A stretch of 17,063 bases of DNA from JANXSG01 sp038203935 (GCA_038203935.1 JBBRDM010000120.1:1-17063), one strand, 5' to 3'; positions 6,670 to 14,114 are shown, numbered from the stretch's first letter. The notes: a model not told the origin generated them from the sequence alone. Numbers and translations: made by a program.

Positions 6670-7707
6670 CTAAAGCCTTAGACGACGCCAATTTGCCGGC
6701 AGGCCTTCTTCAGTCCATAACATGCGGGATATGGGCAAAAATTCGTAAGATCTAAATTCTGATTCTGCAGAATCATTGGATCGTTTTTCATCCGGCCCCA
6801 GTGGACGGCGAACAATAATGATGGATGCCTGGGCTTTATCCTGACTGATTTTGTAAGCTCGAACAGCGCTGCTGATAAATAAAACATCGTTTGTTAGCGC
6901 CAATACTCCGATTACCGCTAACCGCACTTTTCTGCTTAGCGAAAGTGGATTGCTTTTGGAGTCCCAGGAAGATAGTCCCAAAAAAAACAAAAGTGTCAGC
7001 AGAATTGCGGGTACTGCATATTTCAGCCACATCCGTCTCTGTTTTATACCCAGCTCGGTGAGTTCCGGCTGTGAAAGCGCTCTCTTACCAGCAAAAAGTA
7101 CACCCTCTTCAGACTCTCCGACGGGCTCAAGCCACTGAGCAGCAATATCTGCAATTTCTGGAAGTAAGGCAGTCTGCTCCACAGAGGCTGCTTTCCACCA
7201 GCGTATCTTCTGGCCATTTACCTTATACAGACGCAGTGTCGCTGGAAGCAGCTCGATCTCTTGTATGGCATCCAGGTCTGGTCGCAGGAAAGATCGCGTC
7301 AGCAGGTAGGCCTGTGTATGGTCGATTGGATCTATTGACTTTAACTCGCCCTCAAACCGGCGCACTATTCCCACGTTAAGATCGGCTTTTAATCCCTTAG
7401 AACGAATTAAACAGTCTCTTATAAATACAATTTCGATGGGTATCATCAAGGCAATGGTGGAAATCGAAGTTATCGTGAGCAGTGAATCCTGGCTGAAATT
7501 TCCATCTGCTGGTAAATTTCGATATAACAGAAAAATCAGACAGAAAACCACAGGAGGTATGGCCACAGCCACAGTTATTTTACGGCTGAATCCATCTATT
7601 TCAGATTGAATTTCCGCAATTTCGATATCCAGCATAATCCGATTTTCGGTTTCGGGCAGGCTGGCACACCAGGAGATTGTATGTGAATCTGGATTCGCGG
7701 CATTCAT
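6670..7707 (-). CDS. Unrecognised four-helix membrane protein
   Basis: 345 aa, family not recognised. The start at ATG 7707 is supported by GAGG (7714-7717) at 6-nt spacing. Hydrophobic segments at about 44-62, 75-96, 227-246 and 259-282 suggest two membrane hairpins. Between them is a cytoplasmic or periplasmic domain of about 125 residues (about 100-225) with short alternating hydrophobic strands (IQEIELLPATLRLYKV). A similar short domain (about 293-345) follows the last helix. No catalytic motif is visible. A plausible reading is a duplicated helix-hairpin plus soluble-domain architecture, but the two halves show no clear sequence identity. It lies downstream of the GH15 gene on the same strand, separated by a small intrinsic terminator, and converges with the BMP gene, whose stop is 40 nt away. 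Confidence 0.75.
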   Translation of the reverse strand: MNAANPDSHTISWCASLPETENRIMLDIEIAEIQSEIDGFSRKITVAVAIPPVVFCLIFLLYRNLPADGNFSQDSLLTITSISTIALMIPIEIVFIRDCLIRSKGLKADLNVGIVRRFEGELKSIDPIDHTQAYLLTRSFLRPDLDAIQEIELLPATLRLYKVNGQKIRWWKAASVEQTALLPEIADIAAQWLEPVGESEEGVLFAGKRALSQPELTELGIKQRRMWLKYAVPAILLTLLFFLGLSSWDSKSNPLSLSRKVRLAVIGVLALTNDVLFISSAVRAYKISQDKAQASIIIVRRPLGPDEKRSNDSAESEFRSYEFLPISRMLWTEEGLPANWRRLRL

Positions 7708-7740
7708 CCTGAACCTCGATTCATACGGGGAGTCATGAAT

Positions 7741-7763
7741 AAAAAAAACATTCTATACAGAAT
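7741..7763 (-). terminator. Intrinsic terminator after the GH15 gene
   Basis: On the minus strand CATTCT pairs with AGAATG around a 4-nt loop and is followed directly by seven Ts. The stem is short (6 bp, two GC pairs), so termination may be partial and some read-through into the membrane-protein gene starting at 7707 is likely. Confidence 0.55.
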
Positions 7764-7804
7764 GCCACTATTCCTGCTTCACATTCGAGTTCTAAATGAT
7801 GAAT

Positions 7805-9772
7805 CTATTTTAACTGATCCATACGGTCGAGGTATTGAAGGCAGGTCGAAACATATTCTGCATGGCTCCAGGTAAGCGGAGATACCGATAGGTGCCTTCC
7901 ACTGTATGGGTCTATCTGTTCTGGAAGCACACCGCTCTCGCATGCTCTGTCGGCTGTCCAATTGAGCAGTGAAAGGGGATATTCTAGATCGCTCATGCTG
8001 TTTGAAAGCGCAATCCGGTATTGTGCCTCCCAAAGAGTACAGATTATCCATGGATTACCAGGCACAGGGTCGAAATCCTCCGAAACATTGAAGTAGTAAT
8101 CTTTTTCATATCTAGCCGTGCCGCCGATGTGTGTATGCACATGCAGCCTCTTAAATATCTGATCGAGGCTGGATTTTATTTTAGGATCGTTCGCAGGCAG
8201 TGCTCCGAAAGCAAATAGAGCATAAATTGCAGAATCCATATTCATATCTTTTTCGTATTTGCCACCTTCCATAGGTACCAGGCGTCTTGCAAATCGCTGG
8301 TGTTCAGCGCACCATAGATGCGTTTCGATGCCTTCCTTCAGCTCTACTGCGGCTGCGAGGTAGTTTTCCGATCGCTCATCATTGAATAGAGCAGCGAATT
8401 TCCCCGCAGCAATGAGAGCTCCGTATACGGTTCCACAGGTGTAGGCATGCACTCCTCTTCTCTCTTCCCATAAATCGTAAGATGGAAGCGGCAGATGTGT
8501 TTCTGGATCGCGATAGCGGACCATGAAATTACATGCAGGAACAATGAAATCATCATAAAGATGCTCGATATATTCTAAATCGTTGTGCATCTCAAAATGT
8601 TTCCAAAGCGCGTAGACTACCAGTGCGGAACTGTCCTGCTGGAAAGGCACTTCGTTGTGGTCGCCTACGATCCAGGGATGCCAACTGGCGCCCCAAGATC
8701 CGTCCGCACTATATTTATGCATCAGTGCAGCGCGGTCGCCTGGCAGGGCTTTCTTGCAAAACTCGAAGAACCGCCGTGTAATATCCTGGTAGCCGAGCCG
8801 ATCGAGCGAAGCTGCCACCAAAGCGCCGTCTCTCGGCCACATATAAGAGTAATTAGCTCTTATGGACGACATGATATCGGAATCATTCGCAGCCATGATC
8901 GCGCCTCGATTATCGATTTGAGTGCGGATTATCAGGAGGCTTTTTCGAAAAAGCGCTACCAGTCGTGATGGAAGTTGGTTCAGCCGATCTGCAATGATTT
9001 CATTTTTTGCCCAGGCTGTCCAGTAGCTGCGCGTGTGCTGCCTGAGAGAATCAAATCCCAGATTGATTACCTTGTAATGAAGATGAGTGACCTCTGCAAG
9101 GGTGTGGCCGGCACAAATCCATGCCCGGATGGACGCCGTCTCTCCCGGATGAACAATGCCTCTAAAACTGATGGTAGAATCTACTGAACCTTGCTGAACA
9201 GGGTTCATACTCAGCTCGCCGTCTTCGGCATCTCGCCAGGTGCCTTCCGACCCATTGAAACCAAACACTCCCGTTGTGTACTGGTAAATTCCTTCCAATG
9301 CAGTGGTGCCTGATATCAGGAAATAGTTGTCCCTTTTATAGTGGACCATCGAGTCTACAAAAGGATTAAAGAAAGCAGTGTCGCCGATATCAGTTTCTGC
9401 AATATGGAAACTATGTGATAAAAAGAGGCGAATTTCTCTCGGGTGAGGGCAGGCTGAGGTTATCTTAAAATCGCGCAGGAGGATGTTATGCTGATGGCAG
9501 ACACAGTCGGACACTGTCAGGATAATTCCAAGTTCATCATTAGTGAAAACAGCATTCGTTATGAGGGTGTCGGCTTCGTAATGGAGTGATCGCCGCCAGT
9601 TATGATCGCTAAGCCAGGCGAATCTATTTTCAGTCCAAACACCAATTCTACAGTAATTTCCACTGACGTGATTGTGCAGTCCCACATAAGGAAAGGTAAG
9701 ATCTCGTATAGACAGATCCTGATCCATCGCTACAAGCATATTTCCGTTGCCGATTACTAATGGCCTTGACAT
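7805..9772 (-). CDS. Glycoside hydrolase family 15 enzyme (glucoamylase or trehalase-like)
   Basis: 655 aa. The N-terminus (RPLVIGNGNMLVAMDQDLS, then RDLTFPYVG and NHVSGN) is the typical opening of bacterial GH15 proteins with an N-terminal beta-sandwich (to about 250), followed by an (alpha/alpha)6 catalytic barrel (about 265-655). Catalytic residues by family comparison: general acid E436 in SYDLWEERRG and general base E618 in GVLPEQIDPYSG. The substrate-site motif YMWPRDGAL is at 310-318. There is no signal peptide, so it acts in the cytoplasm, probably releasing glucose from alpha-glucans, maltooligosaccharides or trehalose. Sequence alone does not separate glucoamylase from trehalase. 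The ATG has no good Shine-Dalgarno; an 8-bp hairpin ends 6 nt before it. It lies 45 nt downstream of the secreted aromatic-rich protein gene, probably in the same transcript. Confidence 0.9.
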   Translation of the reverse strand: MSRPLVIGNGNMLVAMDQDLSIRDLTFPYVGLHNHVSGNYCRIGVWTENRFAWLSDHNWRRSLHYEADTLITNAVFTNDELGIILTVSDCVCHQHNILLRDFKITSACPHPREIRLFLSHSFHIAETDIGDTAFFNPFVDSMVHYKRDNYFLISGTTALEGIYQYTTGVFGFNGSEGTWRDAEDGELSMNPVQQGSVDSTISFRGIVHPGETASIRAWICAGHTLAEVTHLHYKVINLGFDSLRQHTRSYWTAWAKNEIIADRLNQLPSRLVALFRKSLLIIRTQIDNRGAIMAANDSDIMSSIRANYSYMWPRDGALVAASLDRLGYQDITRRFFEFCKKALPGDRAALMHKYSADGSWGASWHPWIVGDHNEVPFQQDSSALVVYALWKHFEMHNDLEYIEHLYDDFIVPACNFMVRYRDPETHLPLPSYDLWEERRGVHAYTCGTVYGALIAAGKFAALFNDERSENYLAAAVELKEGIETHLWCAEHQRFARRLVPMEGGKYEKDMNMDSAIYALFAFGALPANDPKIKSSLDQIFKRLHVHTHIGGTARYEKDYYFNVSEDFDPVPGNPWIICTLWEAQYRIALSNSMSDLEYPLSLLNWTADRACESGVLPEQIDPYSGRHLSVSPLTWSHAEYVSTCLQYLDRMDQLK

Positions 9773-9778
9773 ATTGCT

Positions 9779-9809
9779 GCGGGAGGCAGCGGTACTTCAA
9801 ACCTCCCGC
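9779..9809 (-). promoter_or_regulatory. Hairpin just upstream of the GH15 start codon
   Basis: GCGGGAGG (9779-9786) and CCTCCCGC (9802-9809) form a perfect 8-bp GC-rich stem around a 15-nt loop. On the minus-strand message it lies between the stop at 9818 and the ATG at 9772. No T-run follows, so it is not a standard intrinsic terminator. It may stabilise the upstream message or limit translation of the GH15 gene. Confidence 0.5.
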
Positions 9810-9817
9810 CGCTTCCC

Positions 9818-11161
9818 TTACTCTCCGGTCCGATCGGGAGCAGTACCGACCTGTGTTATGTAGTACACATTATCGGTCTTTTCGAAAAGATAACTCAGGA
9901 AAACCGCGCGCTGGCTGCCATTTTTATCGATATAGACATGGCGGCCCGTAACCACATATATTCCATTTTCTTTTCGTACAGGGTTTTCCAGAGCAAAATT
10001 AACCGTCTTTGTAGTCCGGAATGCGTCTTTGGTCATGTCCAGATAGTCACCCGAGTCGAGGGAATACTGATATTTTCCCCTTAATGTGACTGCAATTTTA
10101 TCAGCCTTTTTAACATGTTTTTCCAGGAGGGAAATATTTTTGTTTTCCCAAGCCTGCCGGATATCACTCATCGCTGATTCCAATTCAGAATTTATCGGAT
10201 CGGGGCTGCTGATTCTATTGCCATTTTCATCTTTATTCTGATTCAAGTAGTAGCTGTCTGTATCGTCTGCTGCCCAGCCATTATATTCGCCCGTGGGAGC
10301 GTAGATGGGCTGCGGTAGATAGACAACTGGAGGCGGCATAATGTATATCCCATTGATGCTTATCCAGCCTGGAGCCACGCCATCATAATTTGCATAAGGT
10401 GAATAGACAGAAAGGCCAGGCTCGTATACCGGATAATACAGCGGATAGTAAGCCCAGTCGCCGGGGAAAAATCCGCTGTCCCACCCAAAATATACAAATG
10501 TCCTGCGATATCTATCTCTGGGAGAAACAATGTATGGGTTGTATCCGCGTCTTCTGCGAAGGACTATCGAACCGTTTTCATCTCTCGATATACCGGCTGT
10601 TTTGTGCCGGAAGTTAAAAAGTTCGTCAGGTAAATTTTTGCCTGTGTTGATAGCAGCCCGGGAGCGCTGAGCCGACTCGTTGCCACCATAAATAATGTCT
10701 CCGTTTGGCATGGTAACCACGGGCGGTTCGCTGTTGATGGAACCACCATAAATCAGATCATTTCCGCGTCTATTTACAACATTTGGAGATCCGAGTATTG
10801 ATGGGGTACGGCCGCTGGACCGCCCAGAATTGGGAGCCAATGGTCCATATACCGAATATTTATCGTTGAGATGGACATTGGGTGGCAGCACTGAATATCC
10901 AGGATAGTTTTTTAAAGATGGATTAGGAGTAAAATTAAAATTCCAGGGGATAACTCGGCCATTGGTCGATTGGTTCAGCCATCCATATGGATCAAAATCA
11001 AAAGACGGCGAAAAATCACCGAAATTTGAAATGTTGGTTTGCTGATGCGTATTTGAATTTGATCGACGAGAATTGGACTGCGCCAATCCAGGACTGATGA
11101 TGAAAGTGCTGAACACGCATGCGCTTATAAATGCCGCTCCGCTAATCGTTCGACTGAGCAT
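9818..11161 (-). CDS. Secreted aromatic-rich protein of unknown function with possible NTF2-like C-domain
   Basis: 447 aa from ATG 11161, chosen because GGAG (11170-11173) lies 8 nt upstream and the protein then starts directly with a signal peptide (MLSRTISGAAFISACVFSTF, cleavage near LAQ at about 27-29). ATG 11191 is in frame but has no such site. The mature protein begins with an Asn/Ser/Gln-rich region. It has two similar short segments (NDLIYGG and GDIIYGG, about 134-160) and a basic patch RRRR (202-205). A strongly Tyr/Pro/Trp-rich segment follows (about 220-295, for example GDWAYYPLYYPVYEPG). The last 120 residues resemble the alternating helix/strand layout of a SnoaL/NTF2-like domain, which is only a fold-level impression. 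It is probably an envelope or extracellular protein. The GH15 gene follows after 45 nt. Confidence 0.75.
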   Translation of the reverse strand: MLSRTISGAAFISACVFSTFIISPGLAQSNSRRSNSNTHQQTNISNFGDFSPSFDFDPYGWLNQSTNGRVIPWNFNFTPNPSLKNYPGYSVLPPNVHLNDKYSVYGPLAPNSGRSSGRTPSILGSPNVVNRRGNDLIYGGSINSEPPVVTMPNGDIIYGGNESAQRSRAAINTGKNLPDELFNFRHKTAGISRDENGSIVLRRRRGYNPYIVSPRDRYRRTFVYFGWDSGFFPGDWAYYPLYYPVYEPGLSVYSPYANYDGVAPGWISINGIYIMPPPVVYLPQPIYAPTGEYNGWAADDTDSYYLNQNKDENGNRISSPDPINSELESAMSDIRQAWENKNISLLEKHVKKADKIAVTLRGKYQYSLDSGDYLDMTKDAFRTTKTVNFALENPVRKENGIYVVTGRHVYIDKNGSQRAVFLSYLFEKTDNVYYITQVGTAPDRTGE

Positions 11162-11210
11162 CTTCGTATCTCCATTAAAATTTAGATTCATCCATATACA
11201 ATTACGTATA

Positions 11211-11216
11211 ATTATA
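11211..11216 (-). promoter_or_regulatory. Candidate -10 box for the secreted-protein/GH15 transcript
   Basis: The minus strand reads a perfect TATAAT here, about 50 nt before the start at 11161. The matching -35 (GTTTGG at 16-nt spacing) is poor. The region is AT-rich overall, which lowers confidence. Confidence 0.35.
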
Positions 11217-11351
11217 TGTTATTGTGACATGACCAAACCTGTTTTGATTGAAATAGCTGCAAAATATGCTTGAATTAGTAGAGTATTAGAACATAGATTA
11301 TAGAATTTATCTTTTATTTTATAGGAGTTTGGCAGAAACCTTCGATAACCT

Positions 11352-11356
11352 GGGAG
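11352..11356 (+). promoter_or_regulatory. Ribosome binding site for the TTG start of pdxT
   Basis: GGGAG lies 7 nt before TTG 11364 and 13 nt before the next in-frame ATG at 11370, favouring the TTG. The rest of the 200-nt divergent region (11162-11363) is AT-rich. I see no confident rightward promoter in it. Confidence 0.5.
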
Positions 11357-11363
11357 ATTTTTT

Positions 11364-11969
11364 TTGAGCATGCTGAAAATAGGTGTACTGGCGCTTCAGG
11401 GAGATTTTGAAGCGCATGAAAAAATACTCTCTGATCTAGGTGCAGAAGTGGTTGAAGTGAGAACTTGTGTCCATCTTTCGCAGGTTAGCGGGCTTATTTT
11501 GCCTGGCGGAGAGAGTACTACCATTTCGATCCTAATGGAGAGGGAAGGATTAGATAGTGCGATACAGCGCCGTGCAATCGAAGGTATGCCCGTTTATGGC
11601 ACTTGTGCCGGATTGATATTAATGGCTGCAACGATACAAGACAGGCCTGACCAGCCTAGCCTGAAGCTGCTTGATATTACAGTCGCTCGAAACGCGTTTG
11701 GCCGACAGATTGATAGTTTTGAAGCAGATATAGAGTGCCGCCTTGAAGATACTATTTCTTCAGAAAATGTCAGGGGCGTATTTATACGGGCGCCCTATGT
11801 TGTAGAAATGAGCAGCACTGTTACGGAAATTGCCCGTTACGAAGGCAGAATTGTGGGAGTGAAACAAGGCAGCCTTGTGGGAACTGCATTCCACCCCGAA
11901 CTTATCATGGAAACCAGATTCCATCGCTATTTTCTTCAATTAGCTGAGAATTATATCCGTGAACCTTAG
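11364..11969 (+). CDS. pdxT: Pyridoxal 5'-phosphate synthase glutaminase subunit PdxT
   Basis: 201 aa, the normal length for the family. PdxT hydrolyses glutamine and channels the ammonia to PdxS, which builds pyridoxal phosphate from ribose 5-phosphate and glyceraldehyde 3-phosphate in the DXP-independent pathway. Visible motifs: KIGVLALQGDFEAHE (5-19), oxyanion segment LPGGEST (46-52), nucleophile Cys81 in GTCAGLIL, RNAFGRQ (109-115), and the His177/Glu179 pair in FHPE that completes the class I triad. The start is TTG at 11364, backed by GGGAG at 7 nt; ATG 11370 would remove only two residues. pdxS normally sits next to pdxT, but the gene upstream here is divergent and unrelated, so pdxS must lie elsewhere. 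Confidence 0.96.
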   Translation: MSMLKIGVLALQGDFEAHEKILSDLGAEVVEVRTCVHLSQVSGLILPGGESTTISILMEREGLDSAIQRRAIEGMPVYGTCAGLILMAATIQDRPDQPSLKLLDITVARNAFGRQIDSFEADIECRLEDTISSENVRGVFIRAPYVVEMSSTVTEIARYEGRIVGVKQGSLVGTAFHPELIMETRFHRYFLQLAENYIREP

Positions 11970-11980
11970 ATGCATTACTC

Positions 11981-12009
11981 TTGATTTTGAGTCCATTGTG
12001 AGGTACACT
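11981..12009 (+). promoter_or_regulatory. Candidate promoter of the rpsB operon
   Basis: TTGATT (11981-11986) and TACACT (12004-12009) are 17 nt apart, each matching the sigma70 consensus at 4 of 6 positions. Transcription would begin near 12016, giving a leader of about 180 nt before rpsB. This leader also holds a small GTGTG/CACAC hairpin near 12058-12074. A long leader suits autoregulation of a ribosomal-protein operon. Confidence 0.5.
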
Positions 12010-12141
12010 ATCACGGCTTAGTCCTCACTATTACACGAATGTATCTATGCGTACAAGGTGTGCGCAATACACACTGGCGGCGGATGGAGAGACGGGTGGA
12101 GTATAAGCGCTCTATTCTCTTCATAGGATGCACCAGGAGGA

Positions 12142-12171
12142 GACGTGAACTGGAATTTAAACAGTTTCGTC
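12142..12171 (+). promoter_or_regulatory. rpsB leader hairpin with overlapping nine-codon ORF
   Basis: GACG (12142-12145) plus AACTG (12148-12152) pair with CAGTT (12162-12166) plus CGTC (12168-12171), a 9-bp stem with a small 2x1 internal loop and a 9-nt loop. The same bases hold a short ORF, GTG 12145 to TGA 12174 (MNWNLNSFV), preceded by AGGAGG (12135-12140) at a rather tight 4-nt spacing. Translation of that ORF would open the stem. The hairpin ends 11 nt before the rpsB GGAGG site. S2-mediated autoregulation is a reasonable but untested idea. Confidence 0.35.
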
Positions 12172-12182
12172 TGAAATAACCC

Positions 12183-12187
12183 GGAGG
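12183..12187 (+). promoter_or_regulatory. Ribosome binding site for the TTG start of rpsB
   Basis: GGAGG lies 7 nt before TTG 12195. The protein then begins MASLSMKELLEAGVHFGHQ, which aligns with E. coli S2 (MATVSMRDMLKAGVHFGHQ), so the TTG is the natural start rather than the ATG at 12210. Confidence 0.8.
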
Positions 12188-12194
12188 TATTTAT

Positions 12195-13103
12195 TTGGCT
12201 TCACTATCCATGAAAGAGCTCCTCGAAGCAGGAGTCCATTTTGGTCATCAGACCAGGCGCTGGAACCCCAAAATGAAGCGCTATATTTATGGCGCTCGTA
12301 ACGGAATCTACATTATAGATCTCCATCAGACATTAAAGCTTTTTGATGATGCACAGAAATTTGTTCAGGAAGTAGTTGCTGGCGGCGGCAAAGTGCTCTT
12401 TGTCGGAACCAAAAAGCAGGCTCAGGAAGCTATTCAAGAATCTGCTGATCGATGCCGGCAGTACTATATCAACCAGCGCTGGCTGGGTGGTATGCTCACA
12501 AACTTCCGCACAATTAGAGACCGAATTAAGCGTCTTGCTGAACTGAATTCGATGCAGGAAACAGGTGTGCTCGACCGCCTTACCAAAAAAGAAGCGCTGC
12601 TTTTATTGGAAGAGCGCGATAAACTGGAACGGTATCTCGGCGGAATCAAAAATATGCCATCGCTGCCGGATTGTCTTGTCATAGTCGATCTGAAAAAAGA
12701 GCATATTGCTGTCGCAGAAGCCCGCCGACTTGAGATTCCGATCGTAGCGCTTGTGGATACAAATTGCGATCCCGATGTCGTCGATTTTGTTATCCCTGGT
12801 AACGATGATGCAATCCGCGCTATTAAATTAGTGACTGGCAAAATTGCAGACGCGATTGCTGAAATCAAGCAGGCGGAATGGGATGCGGAAGAAGAGGCAG
12901 CTGGAGGCGGTGCGGCATCTGAATCAGAAGAGACAGTTCTCGACAAGCCTGATGCCGATGCAGCTGAAACTCCCATCGAGTTTGAGATGCCTGCTGTGCT
13001 CGAAATAGGGTCAGACGTGGTGCTTGCTCCCGGTGTAGAGGATGAATATTCTCGCATGGGTGCGGACGATGAAGAGCTGACGAGCGCTGCGGCCGAAGTC
13101 TGA
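12195..13103 (+). CDS. rpsB: 30S ribosomal protein S2 with acidic C-terminal tail
   Basis: 302 aa from a TTG start. S2 binds late in 30S assembly, near S1 and the anti-Shine-Dalgarno platform. The core (1-226) is canonical: GVHFGHQTRRWNPKMK (13-28), ARNGIYIIDL (34-43), QRWLGGMLTNF (94-104), KKEHIAVAEA (167-176), VDTNCDPD (187-194) and IPGNDDAIRAI (200-210). Beyond residue 226 is a tail of about 75 residues with some 24 Asp/Glu and only two Lys/Arg, rich in Ala, which goes well past the common length of 230-260 aa. Such tails vary widely between lineages. It heads the conserved rpsB-tsf-pyrH-frr cluster; tsf follows after a 93-nt gap that holds a strong hairpin. The long leader suggests control at the message level. 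Confidence 0.98.
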   Translation: MASLSMKELLEAGVHFGHQTRRWNPKMKRYIYGARNGIYIIDLHQTLKLFDDAQKFVQEVVAGGGKVLFVGTKKQAQEAIQESADRCRQYYINQRWLGGMLTNFRTIRDRIKRLAELNSMQETGVLDRLTKKEALLLLEERDKLERYLGGIKNMPSLPDCLVIVDLKKEHIAVAEARRLEIPIVALVDTNCDPDVVDFVIPGNDDAIRAIKLVTGKIADAIAEIKQAEWDAEEEAAGGGAASESEETVLDKPDADAAETPIEFEMPAVLEIGSDVVLAPGVEDEYSRMGADDEELTSAAAEV

Positions 13104-13132
13104 ACTCTATAAAGATACGAATAGAATAGATC

Positions 13133-13171
13133 GGGGAATTCGAGGAGGCATGGTTATGCCTCCTCATCCCC
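13133..13171 (+). promoter_or_regulatory. Strong hairpin between rpsB and tsf
   Basis: GAGGAGGCAT (13142-13151) pairs perfectly with ATGCCTCCTC (13156-13165) around a 4-nt loop. An outer stem GGGGA/TCCCC (13133-13137, 13167-13171) extends it across a small 4x1 internal loop. No T-run follows, so it is not a classical terminator. It contains a sequestered GGAGG and lies 25 nt before the tsf start. In E. coli an attenuator-like element also separates rpsB from tsf; a similar role in setting the S2:EF-Ts ratio, by RNA processing or partial termination, is inferred. Confidence 0.6.
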
Positions 13172-13196
13172 ATGTTTATAAGAGAGGTCGAATAAT

Positions 13197-14114
13197 ATGG
13201 CTGAGATTACCGCTGCGATGGTCATGAAACTTCGTGAGCGAACAAATATTGGAATGATGGACTGTAAGGCAGCCCTCAAGGAAACAGACGGCGATTTTGA
13301 AGAGGCAGTAAAATTTCTAAAAACGAAATTCAAAGGGAAAGCGGAAGATAAAGCAGGTCGTGTGGCTGCAGAAGGTGTGGTTGCTGTTGCGCTCATCGAT
13401 GGCAGAGACGGAGCGATTATCGAGCTCAATTCTGAGACCGACTTTGTAGCCCGCAACGAAGATTTTAAGTCCTTGGCTGCAGAACTTGCACACCAGGTGG
13501 CGCATAAAAAAGGGGAAACCTTGGATATCGTACTGACCCAGGATTCAGCCGCACAGCCTGGCGTTATCGTGAAAGACCGGATCAACGATATCTTTTCAAA
13601 ATTACGAGAAAATATTGTTTTCAAACGATTTGAGCTCCTCTCTACCGGGCCGAACGGAGCCATCTCCGCTTATGTCCATATTCCATCTAACGATAAAATT
13701 GGAGTGCTCGTGGAGTTGGAAACTGGCTCGCCGGAAGCTGCTAAAAGCGATGCTATTCAGAATCTGGGACGTGAGATTGCCATGCAGATTGCTGCGCTTC
13801 GACCTAAATTCTTAAGCCGAGATGAGGTGCCCGCGAAGACTCTTGCCGATGAACGAGAAATAGCCGCAACTCAGGCCAAAAACGAAGGTAAACCTGAAGC
13901 TGCCGTTGAGAAAATTGTCGAAGGGCGTGTGCGCAAGTTTTATGAAGAAAATGTCCTTTTAGATCAGGCATGGCTTCGAGAGCCCAAGAAATCCGTCGCT
14001 CAGGTCATTAAAGAGGCGGGAGAGGGCGTGGTACTCAAAAAGTATGTGCGCTATGAGATTGGGCAGGGTACTGGTGCAGATTCTTCGGGTGATATCAAGG
14101 CACAGGCTGAGTAA
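13197..14114 (+). CDS. tsf: Translation elongation factor Ts
   Basis: 305 aa. EF-Ts is the guanine-nucleotide exchange factor that releases GDP from EF-Tu in the cytoplasm. The N-terminal UBA-like domain (1-40) has LRERTNIGMMDCKAAL (12-27). The EF-Tu contact motif TDFVARN is at 81-87, followed by two dimerisation subdomains and a C-terminal helical module with EGRVRKFYEENVLLDQ. This is the long, full-domain form, like E. coli (283 aa), with a modest C-terminal extension. AGAGAGG (13181-13187) lies 9 nt before the ATG. The stop TAA shares its last base with the ATG of pyrH, indicating translational coupling. Confidence 0.98.
   Translation: MAEITAAMVMKLRERTNIGMMDCKAALKETDGDFEEAVKFLKTKFKGKAEDKAGRVAAEGVVAVALIDGRDGAIIELNSETDFVARNEDFKSLAAELAHQVAHKKGETLDIVLTQDSAAQPGVIVKDRINDIFSKLRENIVFKRFELLSTGPNGAISAYVHIPSNDKIGVLVELETGSPEAAKSDAIQNLGREIAMQIAALRPKFLSRDEVPAKTLADEREIAATQAKNEGKPEAAVEKIVEGRVRKFYEENVLLDQAWLREPKKSVAQVIKEAGEGVVLKKYVRYEIGQGTGADSSGDIKAQAE

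Noticed and set aside
11207..11304. Rightward promoter for pdxT
   Set aside because: Several TATA-like words exist in this AT-rich stretch (11207, 11265, 11299), but none has a -35 at an acceptable distance.
11329..11367. Twelve-codon ORF ending in a TTGA overlap with pdxT
   Set aside because: Its TTG is only 1 nt from the nearest AGGAG, too close for initiation. The overlap with the pdxT start follows simply from the bases TTGAGC.
12464..13057. 197-codon open frame on the minus strand inside rpsB
   Set aside because: It is a Ser-rich antisense shadow of a confidently identified ribosomal protein gene, with no independent support.
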